DNA of 64,000 nt from Pagrus major (lineage: Eukaryota > Chordata > Actinopteri > Spariformes > Sparidae), in contig NC_133221.1 in NCBI RefSeq assembly GCF_040436345.1, forward strand, positions 31,261,589 to 31,325,588. The letters are read 5' to 3'. The notes below the pieces were generated by a model that was not told the origin of the DNA, ran no database searches, and was given only the letters and a program-made list of their open reading frames with translations. The translations under genes and the position numbers were made by a program. Shown here piece by piece: positions 47,201 through 64,000 of this stretch (position 1 is its first letter; each line of letters opens with the position of its first letter).

Positions 47201-47285
47201 ATTGTATTACATACCAAAATATAAGAATATAACAATGACAACTCAAATGGACATCAAAGCTCAAAACAATAACCAACACACACAC

Positions 47286-47320
<35 letters not shown>

Positions 47321-48499
47321 TATGAATCCAGTCTTTAGGATTAGAACTTCTTGTTTAAGGGACAGGTTTAAGGGACAGGTCAAACATAAATTCCCACAAA
47401 CCTGACAGGCTTGTTCTGCATATACTGCAACATTTATAAAGGTTCCTGTCTAACTGCTGACAAAGGCAGCAATCAGCACCTGTGCTGAGTGACAGCAACT
47501 GTGCTTTGTACTAGGTGAACACATTACAAGGTAGGTTACAAACAAGTAGTCATCAAGTCAGAAATATGATTGTTGTTAAAAGGCCTGAACAGGTTGGAGG
47601 TTAGCAAATGTGTTTCTGTGGAAGGACGAAGCGTCCCTTGATGTTGTAAGGGTTGGGGTTATACTTGATAAATGGATTGTACATTGTGCTGCTCCATTAG
47701 GTCAGAAGGCAAGTTAACCCATTCATGTTGCCAGTATTGGTGCAGTGGTTGCACTGTTGACTCAAAGCAAGTAAGTCCTTGGTTTCTGTGTGGAGTTTGC
47801 ATGTGGAACATGTGAGGTACTCAAGCTTCATCCCACAGTCCAATATTGCTGCTCCAGCCTGAAGCATCTTTACTGCCGAAACTTAACACACAAAAACTGT
47901 GAAATGTGAAATTGTACCTGGTGATATATGAATATTGAAACTAAAGCTCATTTCTAAAATAAATAAATATTGAGCAGACTTTGATTGAAGATTAATTTAA
48001 ATTAGATTAAGAGTTGGTTTATATCCCTTACAATTGAAAGGTGTTTATGGACTAGTTGCAGCTTATTGCTATAAAAACAACACTGCTTGTTTAAATGTTA
48101 ATTTAAGATCTACATTATCATAAATGTGAAATTAAGGCATGATTAGACATCTGGTTCAATTCACCGTTTCTCCTCTCTACAAACTGTTCATACACTTGGG
48201 TCAGTTTTCTTAAACGTGCGCACATTTCCTCATCAAGTTTTCTTTTTTAAATAAATCCCAGTGCTTCTAAACTGCATGGACACATTTCAAGCCCTTTCAT
48301 GTGCTTGCGCATCATTTGTAGATGAAGTCCCTGTCTACATCAGTCACATCAGCTGAGTCTGGGAGCATCAAACTAAAGAATGTAAAGATTTGTGCAATCT
48401 TTCTTTTATGTATTTACTACAAGTCCATTGTATGTCATTTACTTAAACATCTCAGTATTTCTTATCACTTGAAAAACGAAAAAGTCTGAGGAGATAATA
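44261..48499. other. Gene-free region upstream of lrrc38 with repeat fragments
   Basis: No gene is recognised. Contents: an (ACACAT)n run at about 44921-44948; a dispersed-type repeat at about 45105-45260 (ACTACTGAACGGATTTCTA, GGTGTGGATCC, GAGATAGGGCG); a segment at about 45410-45600 with TTAGGCAAAAAAACACTTGG, similar in reverse to one at 59255-59450; a CA run at 47276-47318. The short open frames have no family resemblance. Confidence 0.45.
47276..47318. repeat. (CA)n microsatellite
   Basis: Nearly pure CA run. Confidence 0.9.
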
Positions 48500-49333
48500 T
48501 ACTGCTCAAAAAAATAAGGGAACACTTAATGGTCACAGTATAACACCAAGTCAGTTAAACCTCAGGGATATCAATCTGTCCATTTAGTGATTGTGAATCA
48601 GTTTCACCTGCTTTGGTGCAAATGAAAGTGACAACAGTAGGTCAGTGATGGTCTGGGGAGAGATATCCTCGGAGGGTCGCGCAGACCGCCATGTCAAAGC
48701 CAGTGGTACTTTGACTGCTGTTAGGTACCAGGATGAAATCCTCAGAGTGATTGTAAGACTTCACACTGGTGCAGTGGGCCCTGGGTTCCTCTTGGTGCAG
48801 GACAACGCCGACCTCATGTGGCCACAGTGTGTAGACAGTTCCTGGATGACAAAGGCTCTGATGCCATTAACTGGCCCTCTCATTCCCTGACCCAAATCCA
48901 ATTATGCACCTATGGGATGTCATTTATCAGTGCATCCAACGCCACCAAGTACAACCACAGACCCTCCAGGAGCTCACTGATGCCCTGATCCAGGTCTGGC
49001 AGGACACCATGTGACCCATCAGGAGCATGCTCAGACGTTGTCTTAGTGCATACAGGCACACAGGGGCCATACACACTATTGAGTCACATGAGTTGCGTTG
49101 ATAAAATTCTAACAAGTTGGATCAGCCTGTGAGTTCAAATGTTTATTCTGATTTTCAGTGTGATTTTGAATCCAGCCCTCAATGGGTCCATGATTTTGGT
49201 TTCCATTGATCGATGTTACGTCATTTTGTTCTCAAATTATACAATGTACATCAGTAAAGATTTTCAACTTGATTAATTTGTTCAAGATCTGATGTGTGAT
49301 TAAAATGTCCCCTTATTTTTTTTGAGCAGTGTA
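48500..49333 (+). mobile_element. Tc1-type transposon remnant
   Basis: Ends are inverted: ACTGCTCAAAAAAATAAGGG at 48501 and CCCCTTATTTTTTTTGAGCA at about 49309-49328, each flanked by TA. Inside, the plus strand has a transposase piece beginning MMVWGEISSEGR (48645), with LTAVRYQDEILR and a degenerate LVQDNA segment (about 48790-48810) standing for the QDNARPH catalytic region. The N-terminal half is missing (internal deletion) and later parts are frameshifted. Non-functional. Confidence 0.85.
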
Positions 49334-49891
49334 TACAAGATAAATGCCAAAATGGGTTTGAACTAAACATTGAGAAAGGGGGAAATACTGCCCGCTATTC
49401 AATTGAAGCAGGTGGCTGAAAATTACAAATGGCTCCTTTAAGAAAGTTTAGGCTAAATCCGACTGTAGAGCCCAGTTTGCAGTAGTTTCTCAGTTTGACT
49501 CTGCACTATACCCCAGCACAGCAGGGATTTTCAGTCCCATAACAGGGCTAGCCACTTGAGTAGTAGTAATAGTCAAAGAAGTGTCGGTAAAAATTCTTCC
49601 TCTGCAGTATTGTGGAGTGAAGGTTTCCATTATCCCAATCTGTTCTGACATATGAAATCAGTGTACACTACCGCCAAAATGATCAGCCCATAAGACTTTA
49701 AGACAAATTTGTGATATTTCAATTAAAAAAGGTCATTAAAATGTCCTTATTGGAATATAAAAAAGCTGACTTGCCTATATGTGTATACATTATCTGTATC
49801 AAAGATCAAGTTTAAATACAGTTGCCTAATGTAGACAACCCTATGAAATAAATCAGCCATCACAACATTCAGTTTTGTAATCAAACCCATT
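49334..49891. other. Gene-free stretch downstream of rpl10
   Basis: No gene or clear repeat is recognised between the Tc1 remnant and the rpl10 poly(A) signal. Confidence 0.5.
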
Positions 49892-49897
49892 TTTATT
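49892..49897 (-). terminator. rpl10 poly(A) signal
   Basis: AATAAA on the minus strand lies 34 bp beyond the rpl10 stop codon, giving a short 3' UTR. Confidence 0.85.
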
Positions 49898-49931
49898 GGT
49901 AGCCTGTGGTCACAGAAATGCTGTAGCCGCT

Positions 49932-55232
<5,301 letters not shown>

Positions 55233-55363
55233 GGTTGCAATCTGTAAATTAACAAATAAAAATGTGTTATTTCGTTGAATTGGTGCTTCGATATGTGACA
55301 AAGATCTTTAAATAAGCCTATTTTAAGGAGAGCCACAGAAACGCGCTCCCTCCACGCACTCAC

Positions 55364-55405
55364 CTAATGGAGGAAAGGAAGATGAGGCGACTTCCGCCTC
55401 GTCAT
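55364..55405 (-). promoter_or_regulatory. rpl10 TOP start, non-coding exon 1 and ETS-like site
   Basis: On the minus strand, CTTCCTTTCCTCC from 55381 is a TOP-type start and is followed by ATTAG|GTGAGTG, a good donor at 55363-55358. This gives a non-coding first exon of about 18 bases. GCGGAAGTC just upstream (about 55387-55396) is an ETS/GABP-type motif usual in ribosomal protein promoters. Confidence 0.7.
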
Positions 55406-55439
55406 GAGGAGAAGGGTCGTCTGGGAAAAATATTAAAAA

Positions 55440-57159
55440 ATTTTTAACGCGTTATTTCTTGTGTCAGCATGATTTTTTTTCCTTTATAAACGGGTTCATA
55501 CAAAACATTTTATCCAATATATCGTCAAAAAATCGTTTAATGATAGTTGACAGACTTCAAGTGAATTGTGGGAAGTGTAGTACTTTTTTGACGACGACAC
55601 CGGTTGGGGCTGCAGAGCGACATCTGCCGGCTGTACATCCACGTTACATCTACTATAACCTGAACGCCTTTGCTTCCACTTCAAAGTAAAGGACGACTGT
55701 TTGATTCCTTGTTCGACAAGCTGCACAAAGATGTCAGATTACAGTGTATCAGGCTAATGAACTCTAGGGCCAAGTCTTAAATTAATAACGTGTGCAGGGA
55801 TATGCCAAAATGACTTGTGACGTGAAAACTGCAGAGATAGAATTAGATTGAGATTCATTATAAACGTTTTTTTGAAATATCATCAATAAACCAACAGTAT
55901 CAAGTAGTTAAAATAACATTTGGCCTGCCTTGACCCACTATAGAATGGAAATACAATAATAATATATAATAGTCTATCATTCATAGGGACCATTCTGCAA
56001 TTACTCTTCTTCTACCTTTACTTTATATGTTAAGTAGCCTATATTTTTGATGAATACTGACCTAGCTCTAGCCTAACACTAGTAAAAATGAGTGCTTGTA
56101 AAATAAGACTTATTAATACATATACATACATTTTAATACAACAAAGTATAACAGAGTAGGAAGTAGTAGTAGTGAAAAGTTGAATCTTGTGTTCATGAAT
56201 TTTAGAATATCGTAGTATTTGGTGTGTACCCCTTTTGCTTTTATGACAACATGCACTCAACCTGACATGGAGGAAAGTCAATGTCAGTCTTGAATGAGTT
56301 CTTGCAAAACCTTTGATGTATTGATGTTCTGAGGGTGTGCTCACTTTGGCTCTGCCTGATCGTGCTTTGGATACAACTGATCCAGTTACTGTAAAGTGTT
56401 TCAGAGTTTTCAATGCACCCTTAGAAACCTTTAGTCTAGCCATGATTTGACATCATACTGCAGCAGGATAATGAGCCCAAACACACCTCAGTTCTTTGAC
56501 AGAACTTCTTCAAAACCGAAGAAGAGCAAAGAGTCCTGACTGCCGTGGACTTTCCTCCATGCCAGCTATATGTACACAGCATGCTATACGTGTGTAAATG
56601 TATATGTAATGGAAATAGAACTGAATACCATAACATAGCATATAATATATTATTATAAAATATTTTTTAAAAGCTCATTTAGCAACATAGTAGTAATAAA
56701 GTTATATTATTATATAATAAGAGGACACTATATCAATACCATATCAAGATTTTATATTGATAAAATATTATATCAGTATATTATATTGATATACGTTTTA
56801 TGATGCAATCTAAAATAAAGTAGTGTTGGCTATATTAGTAATGTAGATCAAATATAATTGGAGAAAGTCATTTCAACATGTCTTCATCTTGTACTGTAGT
56901 GAATGGTCTGATTGCTTTTTCCACCACTGTGAGTTTCCTAGTCCAAGTCAAGTCATTCAAGTGTGCCAGCATGCACAACACCAACCCCCAATCCTCATCT
57001 AGAGCTACAATATATTCAGAGGTTTATGAGGACACAATATGAGGCTTGTGAAATTCAGTGCCCTGGTATGTGGAATATGATGATGAAACATTCTGCTGAG
57101 AACAAGGTCTACTGTAAGGAATTCTCCTGGCCATTAGGGGGCACTATTGCACCATATAT

Positions 57160-57162
<3 letters not shown>
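55440..57162. other. Gene-free AT-rich region with Tc1 debris
   Basis: No host gene is recognised. The only assignable sequence is two oppositely oriented Tc1 transposase fragments at 56250-56550 (listed separately). Around 56640-56780 there is very AT-rich sequence with repeated TATATTGATA motifs. Confidence 0.5.
56250..56550. pseudogene. Rearranged Tc1 transposase fragments, head to head
   Basis: On minus, 56443 leftwards encodes an N-terminal helix-turn-helix-like piece (LKVSKGALKTLKHFTVTGSV, then SGRAKVSTPSEHQYIK). On plus, from about 56457, the DDE-core piece LQQDNEPKHTS is followed by LCQNFFKTEEEQ-like sequence. In an intact element both lie on one strand, so this remnant was inverted and rejoined, or two copies abut. 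Confidence 0.65.

Positions 57163-57209
<47 letters not shown>
57163..57209. repeat. (CA)n microsatellite
   Basis: Pure CA run. Confidence 0.95.
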
Positions 57210-57211
<2 letters not shown>

Positions 57212-57860
57212 ATATGTTTTTTTCCCTGCTTCTCTGCACCCTACTTCCTTACTTAGCTAATTCTTAAAAAGGAATGGTGAACTCATATAAACTGTTAATA
57301 ATGCAGAACAAATGTTGCTTTCTAGCTGGGGAATGTGAGGAATTCTGACCTCATTCTGACTCTGAGAGATTGAGACATAACATAAAAAAGTGCTTTTTTA
57401 GGGGCCCTGGAGGACTTGTGAGGGTTATTTGTTTTTCATCAAACACCTCTTTGAATTTAGTGCAAGAAGCTGATGTTTAGGCTTTGACACATTTCGTTTT
57501 TCCACTGTGAATTTACAGTCAACATCGGGCATAGACTGGTGGAAATGGATAATAGATAAAGAAATACTGTGAAGTGGTAATACACAGCCACTCCTTGTTA
57601 GTGACTCAAATACAAAGCGGATATCTTTGAACCTCTGAACTCTGATTGAAATCAATGCACAGCCTCAAGTGGAGGTCAGTTTTCAGCTCTGCAACAACTC
57701 TCTATATTGTCTACTCGCTCAGTTTTGTCTGAATGTCCTCCAGACTTTGCTGTGTCTGGGCTCAACCTCACTGAGGAGCAAGGATGACGGCGTGACGATG
57801 GAAAAGGAGAAAGGACCAAAAAAGGTCCTTCAGTATGTGCCTGTTTCTGGTGACCAATGA

Positions 57861-57862
57861 CA

Positions 57863-57926
<64 letters not shown>

Positions 57927-57949
57927 CGCACGCACGTGCACACAAACAT

Positions 57950-58010
<61 letters not shown>
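57861..58010. repeat. (CA)n microsatellite, compound
   Basis: Two CA tracts are separated by CGCACACGCACGCACGTGC and an AACATTAAC interruption. It is the source of long cysteine/valine or histidine/threonine open frames. Confidence 0.95.
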
Positions 58011-58014
<4 letters not shown>

Positions 58015-58167
58015 GACAGAAATAGCCTACTAGATTTCCAGATAAGACATACAAGCAGGACTAAGTCTTCCATTTTGATCCGAGCTGCAAAATAAAGCAC
58101 TTCTGTGTGTAACTGTAAAGACATGTGTTTGTTTTACGAACAAACAGGGTAGGTAGTGACTAAAGAA

Positions 58168-58169
<2 letters not shown>

Positions 58170-58213
<44 letters not shown>
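58170..58213. repeat. (ATTG)n microsatellite
   Basis: Eleven tandem TGAT/ATTG tetranucleotides without interruption. Confidence 0.95.
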
Positions 58214-59743
58214 CAGGTGGATAACACAGGACGAAGTGACAGACATCAGGGAGCAGAAAGACTATACACACAGTGCTGATTGACAAACAAGACACAGATG
58301 AACACAGAAAAAGGTGGGAAATTCACAGAAAGGGAGGAAATAAAAAGGAACACACAACCCATCAAAAGTACACATTCAAGTTTATTATTATTTATTTATT
58401 CAAGTAAAACAGGAAATCACAGAATCAAAACAGAAACATGACACGGGGTCTACAGGGGGTTTAGCTTCTGTAGCTAAACATGAAGTAATCAGAGACTACT
58501 CAGTAACCACTAACATTTTTGTCTACCTTATTGTAAAGTGTTACCAACATGTCCCATACTATTATTGCAGGGTACAGAAGGACCACAACATTAAAAACAA
58601 CATATTCTTGAACTGTGGCAATAGTACTTTGGCTAACAGGCTGCATATCCTGTAGTTACCATGTAACTAAACATTACAAGGGTGGACTTGTTATAACTAC
58701 AGAGGACAATATGAGAACAGTTTGTTTTGATGGACAACACACTACATTAACTTTACAGTTTGCTGTCAGTGATTCATATGTAGTGTCTGGTCTTGTGCTA
58801 TATTTGTCTTTACTGTCTGGGATGAACAGAGGCTGTGCACAGAAATGAAACAAGACAAGCTTGCATTTTGAGGAGCTGTACTGCTGGTGGAACACCAGCC
58901 AGGGAGAAGACTTTCCTGTTTGACTGTGGTTGCATTGAAACACAAGTAACATACAGGCTGTGTGGCTATTAACGAGTGTCCAGTAATGAAGTTTGCTGAG
59001 GTGAGCTAGTCTAAAGACGCTGACAGTATCTGTGACAATACAGTGTCCCCTGGACGTCAATTGCAAAGTAAATACACAAATGTACCACCAAGTTTCATTT
59101 GCTTGGCTCGTTTGACATAAAATCACACAGGCTGTTGAGTGATGCAGAAGTCATCACTTCTGCATCAGAGTGGGCTTTGTCCTCGCTGCAGCGGCCCCGG
59201 GTTCGACCTGAGGCCCTTTGTCACCGCCCCAATTTCCAGCCATGTCAGTGACAACAAAACTGGACATTTTTGATGGGATGTCTGGCCATCTCCAGCTGTA
59301 TTAGTGGAGACCAAACCAGGTGTTTTTAACGAGACCTTGGGTCATCTCCAGCTGTGTTTTTGGTGACCAAAAGAGGTACTTCAAGCCGAAAACATGATAT
59401 TTTCCAAATCATAACCAAGTGTTTTTGGTGCCTAAACCTCACCAGAACAAAAACACAGCATTGTGGCAACAAAAAATTATTAAACCTAAAAAAATGTAAA
59501 GTTGCAACATACTGTATCTGTGGTTTGCAGAAACATACATTGTCAACAATTATTCTGCTGTTTGGGTTGCAGCTGAGAATAAATGTGTAGGGTTCAGAAG
59601 AACAAACACACAATGATCATGGTGCTGACAACGATCCTAATGGTTAAAACAATAACTTGTGTGTCGTGTACTCTGTCAGGTTCTGCTGTTTTGGCAACCT
59701 AAATGGAGAAATACATTACTCACTCACCACACCCTCACATGCA
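58214..59743. other. Gene-free stretch with two repeat fragments
   Basis: No gene is recognised. CAGCGGCCCCGGGTTCGACCTGAGGCCC at about 59190-59217 resembles the B-box part of tRNA-derived fish SINEs. At 59255-59450 a segment with CATCTCCAGCTGTGTTTTTGGT and AACCAAGTGTTTTTGGTGCC is related, in opposite orientation, to 45410-45600. Confidence 0.4.
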
Positions 59744-59884
59744 TGCACGCACGCACACACACACACACACACACGCACACACACACACACAGACACACAC
59801 ACAGACACACGCACACACACACACACACGCACACACACATACACACACACACGCACACACACACACACACACACAATCACACAA

Positions 59885-59922
<38 letters not shown>

Positions 59923-59937
59923 ACACACAGACACACA
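59744..59937. repeat. (CA)n microsatellite, interrupted
   Basis: About 190 bp of CA with CG, AGACACA, ATACACA and AATCACA interruptions. Confidence 0.95.
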
Positions 59938-60426
59938 AAATTACCCACTGACCAGTGTGGCTGATGAGGGTGTGGTGACACCCTGTGTGTTAGTCTGAAA
60001 ACGGAAGCGTGTCTGGGTGGTGCATGTTATCTGTTTGAGTGTAATCAAGTTCACATGTGAAGGTTAAGGTAGAAAAAAAGTAGTAATAAGAAAAAGAATG
60101 AAATAGATATCAAAGATAAAATTGTTACTCAGAAAAAACTAAGCATTAAAAGGATTGCCAACACTTTTTTGTTCACAAATAGAATAGATAGTGCTTTCAA
60201 TATAGTTCCAATTCTGACGGTATATATTCATTGTACATGATTATTGATGCCCTGCTTGTAGCCAAATTAAGGTCATTTTAAAAACATGGCCAGAATTCAA
60301 AGGTAGCTCCAAAACTATAGAGGGCAGTAGTACAGGGTAAGTACAAGCTACAAAGTAAATTTGAACAAGGGTTTAAAAACACAAAATAAAGTTTGAGTCC
60401 TTGAGTCCTGCTACATCTATTTTAGA

Positions 60427-60914
60427 TAGGGACAGCTCGATACCACTTTTTCATGTCCGATGCCGATAAGACAACATCTTATCTGCCGATACCAATATCA
60501 AAAGTAGCCAAAAGTGCCTGTGGAAAAACGACATTGGTTGTTGCGGTGCAATTTTGGCACTTGTCACCTCGTCTCATGTTTCTGCAAGAGTTTTATTAAG
60601 TTTGTGGTGTTGAAGTTTCCAACAGTGCTGCCACCCCGTGAAACACTTGCATTGCATGAATTGCACTTCCATTAGCTTAAAGTAATTCAACACAGCTGAC
60701 AAGATGAGAGCCTCACTCAAGCTCACTCCAGCTAGTCACGTGACACATACTGCTCTCTTTACGGTATGTTGCACATAGTTTAAGCATTTATGAAAGAGTT
60801 TAGGCTAATAAATCAGATCGGATTATAAATTTTCCCCTCTCAGGTTTCCGATCCAGTGATTTTGGCCAATATCGGACCAATAATGATACTGAATATCAGA
60901 CCAGAGCATCCCTA
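60427..60914. mobile_element. hAT-type MITE with perfect 8-bp target duplication
   Basis: The 488-bp element starts TAGGGACAGCTCGATACC and ends GGTCTGATATTC-type sequence in inverse (CCAGAGCATCCCTA), so the termini TAGGGA(N)2-3CTC are inverted. ATTTTAGA is present directly before (60419-60426) and directly after (60915-60922). An 8-bp duplication is the hAT signature. Internal sequence (GATGCCGATAAGAC, GCCGATACCAATATC, GGCCAATATCGGACC) is non-coding. It sits in the 3' part of a LINE. Confidence 0.88.
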
Positions 60915-60922
60915 ATTTTAGA

Positions 60923-62030
60923 CAGTGGCGTGTTGATGATGAATTGAGGTCTCACAGCCTGGGGAATAAAGCTGCTCCGTAGTCTGGTGGTACAGCAGCA
61001 GATACTTATGCATCTGTTGTCAGGTGGCAGCAGATACTTCTGTATCTGTTGTCAGGTGGCAGCAGATACTTCTGTATCTGTTGTCAGGTGGCAGCAGATA
61101 CTTATGCATCTGTTGTCAGGTGGCAGTAGATACTCTGTATCTGTTGTCAGGTGGCAGCAGATACTTCTGTATCTGTTGTCAGGTGGCAGCAGATACTTCT
61201 GTATCTGTTGTCATGTGGCAGCAGATACTTCTGTATCTGTTGTCAGCAGATACTCTGTATCTGTGGTCAGGTGGCAGCAGATACTTCTGTATCTGTTGTC
61301 AGGTGGCAGCAGATACTTTGTATCTGTTGTCAGGTGGCAGCAGATACTTTGTATCTGTTGTCAGGTGGCAGCAGATACTTTGGATCTGTTGTCAGGTGGC
61401 AGCAGATACTTCTGTATCTGTTGTCAGATGGCAGCAGATACTCTGTATAAGTTGTCAGATGGCAGCAGGGTGAACAGACTGTGGCTGGGTGGGTGTTGTC
61501 TTTTAGTATCTTTGGGCTCTGTGCAGACATCTCACTTCACCGATGTCACTGATGCTCTGTAGATGGTACCAGTGATGTTCTGGTGGTTTTAATCACCTGC
61601 TGTAGAGCCTTCCTGTCCTGGGCCGTGATGAACAATGACAGTTTGTGATGTTTCCAGTCAGGATGCTTTCTATTGCTCCTCTGTAAAAGTTGACCAGAAT
61701 CTTGCTCCAGAATAAAGCCTTCCTAAGTTTCCGTAGGAAGTAGAGGCTTTTCTGTGCTTTTTTAACCAGGGTGGTGATGTGTGATGACCAACATAGGTTC
61801 TCAGTGATGGTAATTCCAAGGAACCTAAAACTGTTCACCTGCTCCACCTCAGCTCCACTGATGTAGACAGGGGTGTGTCTTTGCCTCCTTCTTTCTAAAA
61901 TCAACAATCAGCTCCTTGGTTTTGCTGACGTTGAGCAGTTGATTGTTCTCTCTGCACCACTCTGCAAGATTGTTGATTATTAATGCGGCTGATGATGGTG
62001 GTGTTGTCCTCATACTTCACAACATAGTTC
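60923..62030 (-). pseudogene. L2/Rex-type LINE, RT C-terminal remnant
   Basis: On minus, from about 62030: NNQLLNVSKTK-like sequence, then TPVYISGAEVEQVNSFRFLG, LVKKAQKSLYFLRKLRKA and NFYRGAIESILTG (61907-61610), the characteristic C-terminal RT region of L2/CR1/Rex-type LINEs. Further on, about 61490-61465 encodes SLFTLLPS, then a 31-32-bp minisatellite interrupts, and TTRLRSSF.PQAV appears near 60990-60950. Frameshifts throughout; dead. A hAT MITE splits its 3' end. Confidence 0.75.
60993..61471. repeat. Minisatellite, about 15 copies of a 31-32-bp unit
   Basis: Unit: GGTGGCAGCAGATACTTCTG followed by TATCTGTTGTCA. Variants include ATGCATCTG, CTTTGTATCTG, one deleted unit near 61245 (TGTCAGCAGATACT) and CAGATG at the right end. 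The unit lacks stops in most frames, so long open frames on plus are artefacts. On minus it reads LLPS(D)NRYRS, i.e. LINE-derived coding sequence. Confidence 0.93.
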
Positions 62031-64000
62031 TGCTGATGTCTGGGAGTGCAGTCATGGAGAAGCTAGAGTAACTGACAACTGCTGCTCCTTGCTAGCTATT
62101 CTTGGCTGCAGCTAGCTACCGTTAGCTATTTGACCATTGACCATACTGACCTGAATGTAACATTCCTTAGTAATACTAACACAATGTAGTGTCCAATTTT
62201 ACACTTGTAAAAGTTAACTAAACAATGTTAACCGGCCTGCAAGCTGTAGCCAGCCATTTTGCTATCGCTGTTGGAAGTTAGTCTCATGTAGAGTTGTGCA
62301 GGCATCTCTTGCCCTTCTCACACAGAGTCGCTGCATTATCTCCGCAGCGGTGGTTCGCCAATTCTCCGCTGTTGTTTGTTCACACAGAGCCAAGCAGCTC
62401 CGGCATGAAGACGAACCAGTGTGTAATTCCACAGCCAGCCGACGCTGCGGCTCCAAAAGTGGCGTGACAGTACACGTCATGATGATGACGTCGGTGTGTT
62501 TTTTTCAATGTGTTTCAACCGGTGTTTACCTGTTAATCTAAACATGTACCTGCTGACTGTTTATAGTCATATGGACGCTGTTATAATGTGTTTGATTGAG
62601 ATGATTGAGATCCTGACCCACCAAACATCCTGGAAAGTGACAAAGTTATGTTTTTCGCTCTAAATGACATAATTACATAATCACCATCAGTAAACAGGAC
62701 GCTGTTTGACTCTTTTACTCGGGATGCTGTTTTCTGGGGGAAAGTTCACTGAAGTCTCGGTCAGGAGGGCTGACCGTCACCATGAGACAGTGACTACAAC
62801 AACACTATAGTGGAAGGAGACAAACACATGGAGAGTTAAAGTCTTTTGCCGGGGATAGATGTTGTTTTTCGGGCAGAAATGTGACGAAGAGTCTGTAGGA
62901 CAGACAGGAGGACAGACACTTCTCCACGTATAACTGCTGTATTTTTTTCCTCATATAAGTTGCCAAAGACACTACCAGTTACTACGTTACTGTTGGTCAT
63001 GTAACGTTGCTTTGTGGGACATTTGTCTTTATTTTGTTGAGTGAAGGACCCATATTGTTATCAGACAGTGAACACCATCAGATTGACGCGCCCCCGCTCC
63101 GCGCCGCCGGCTTATCCGTTCGCATCAGAGGTGCAGCAAAATTTCACCCCTCGCCGCATCTGAGACTTTCACACAGAGGAGGAGGAGGAGAATTGGCGCA
63201 GGATCGCCGCATTCAAACGGGAGTGTGAATGGGGCTTCTGTCGCAAACTATCCAGCATGGTCTGCCTTTGGTGAGGGGAGGAGGGCTCTCTGCATCAGCT
63301 GTTCACTTGGCCAGCAAGTGGTATTTGAGACTGGATGTACTCTGGTGGTAACTCAGTTCACATCAACAGTAAATGTAAATAACTTTGTTCTTATCGAGAG
63401 AACCATCTGGCAGAGCTTTGAAGCTGAACCTGCCATTCAAAAGACCCTTTTCTTCATCCATTTCTGCTCAAGGAGGTTTGTTTCTGCTGCCACCCACAAC
63501 GTTACTGCTGCACGGCCTTCTGATTTCCCAAACTACAGTGCGGGCGAGGGTCATAACGTGCATGCATTAATCGTGCATCAAAAAATTCACGGCGTTAAGA
63601 GAAAGTTGCGTTAGCGCGTTATTATCATGTTAACTTTGACAGCCCTGGATGGAGACAAAGAATACAGTAGGCCTAGGCCGGAGGTGATTGACAGGCCAGG
63701 GATAGCTTGTTAGCATGCTTACTTCAGTAGACATCTCTGCAACACAGTACATAGATGTTTTGACATAATGTCCATACTGTGGTTTCTGCACTCTGTTCAG
63801 TGTTTTAAACTAAAATTCTGATTTTATAAATTGCTACCTTGATTAATTTTGAGTTTTGAGACTTGAATGTATTTACTTTCAGGTCAAGTGTAGAATCTTT
63901 TGAGGGTTCTGTCTCAAGTCTCAAATTCTATGAATTCAGTGAAATGACTTTAACCAGCGAGTGTGTCCTCTGTGCCATAGAGATCCACTGTCATACAGAA
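62031..64000. other. Gene-free end of window; possible non-autonomous transposon at 62285-63240
   Basis: No gene is supported. CGCCAATTCTCC at 62356-62367 and its complement GGAGAATTGGCG at 63187-63198, with CACACAGAG motifs near both, suggest an element of about 0.95 kb with decayed inverted ends and a CpG-rich body; no transposase is seen. GCTAGCTA/GTTAGC runs lie at 62090-62130. Near 63590-63640, GCGTTAGCGCGTTATT and TTAACTTTGACAGCCCT resemble a widespread teleost repeat. Confidence 0.35.

Noticed and set aside
59190-59217. tRNA gene suggested by GGTTCGACC
   Set aside because: No acceptor stem, A box or anticodon arm can be built around it; it is better seen as a SINE fragment.
60987-61480. 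CRISPR-like array of regular repeats
   Set aside because: The copies are directly contiguous with no unique spacers, and the setting is a vertebrate genome.
60987-61562. 191-aa repetitive open frame on the plus strand
   Set aside because: The 31-32-bp minisatellite unit has few stops and the unit length is not a multiple of three, so all plus frames stay open. The coding origin is on the other strand (LINE).

Overview
The window reads as nuclear DNA of a ray-finned fish, probably a percomorph-type teleost. Compact intron-containing genes have GT-AG introns and vertebrate protein sequences. Between them lie CA/TG microsatellites and the usual fish repeat families: L1/Tx1-type LINEs, an L2/Rex-type LINE, Tc1/mariner transposons and hAT-type MITEs. 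No organism name can be read directly.

Layout: (a) 1-2810, a decayed LINE; 3030-3684, a large foldback element. (b) 4459-5753, cfap20 on the minus strand (6 exons, 194 aa), with a candidate RFX X-box and a strong hairpin just upstream. (c) 7077-11090, rpl22 on the plus strand (4 exons, 129 aa). (d) 13077-23100, rcc2 on the minus strand (12 coding exons, 494 aa). (e) 24698-29379, an L1-type LINE split by a 2.4-kb LTR-like insertion with a perfect 4-bp target duplication. (f) 29380-35344, gene-free. (g) 35345-38075, three nested layers of DNA transposons. (h) 38563-43837, lrrc38 on the minus strand (2 coding exons). (i) 43838-49891, gene-free, with a Tc1 remnant at 48500-49333. (j) 49892-55381, rpl10 on the minus strand (6 coding exons, 215 aa), carrying three SNORA70-like H/ACA snoRNA copies in three introns, one inside a copied gene segment. 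(k) 55400-64000, repeat-rich, with no protein gene seen. It holds a hAT MITE with a perfect 8-bp target duplication inside an L2/Rex-type LINE, and part of that LINE's coding sequence has expanded into a minisatellite.

The five protein genes are housekeeping or membrane genes with no shared pathway: ciliary microtubule inner protein, two large-subunit ribosomal proteins, a chromosomal/Rac1 regulator and a BK-channel gamma-type LRR protein. From memory, RPL22, RCC2 and LRRC38 all map to human 1p36, so this looks partly like conserved synteny. Both ribosomal genes have TOP-type transcription starts. Exon boundaries below were derived by hand from splice signals plus family knowledge; each complete CDS closes in frame. 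No alignments or database searches were run.
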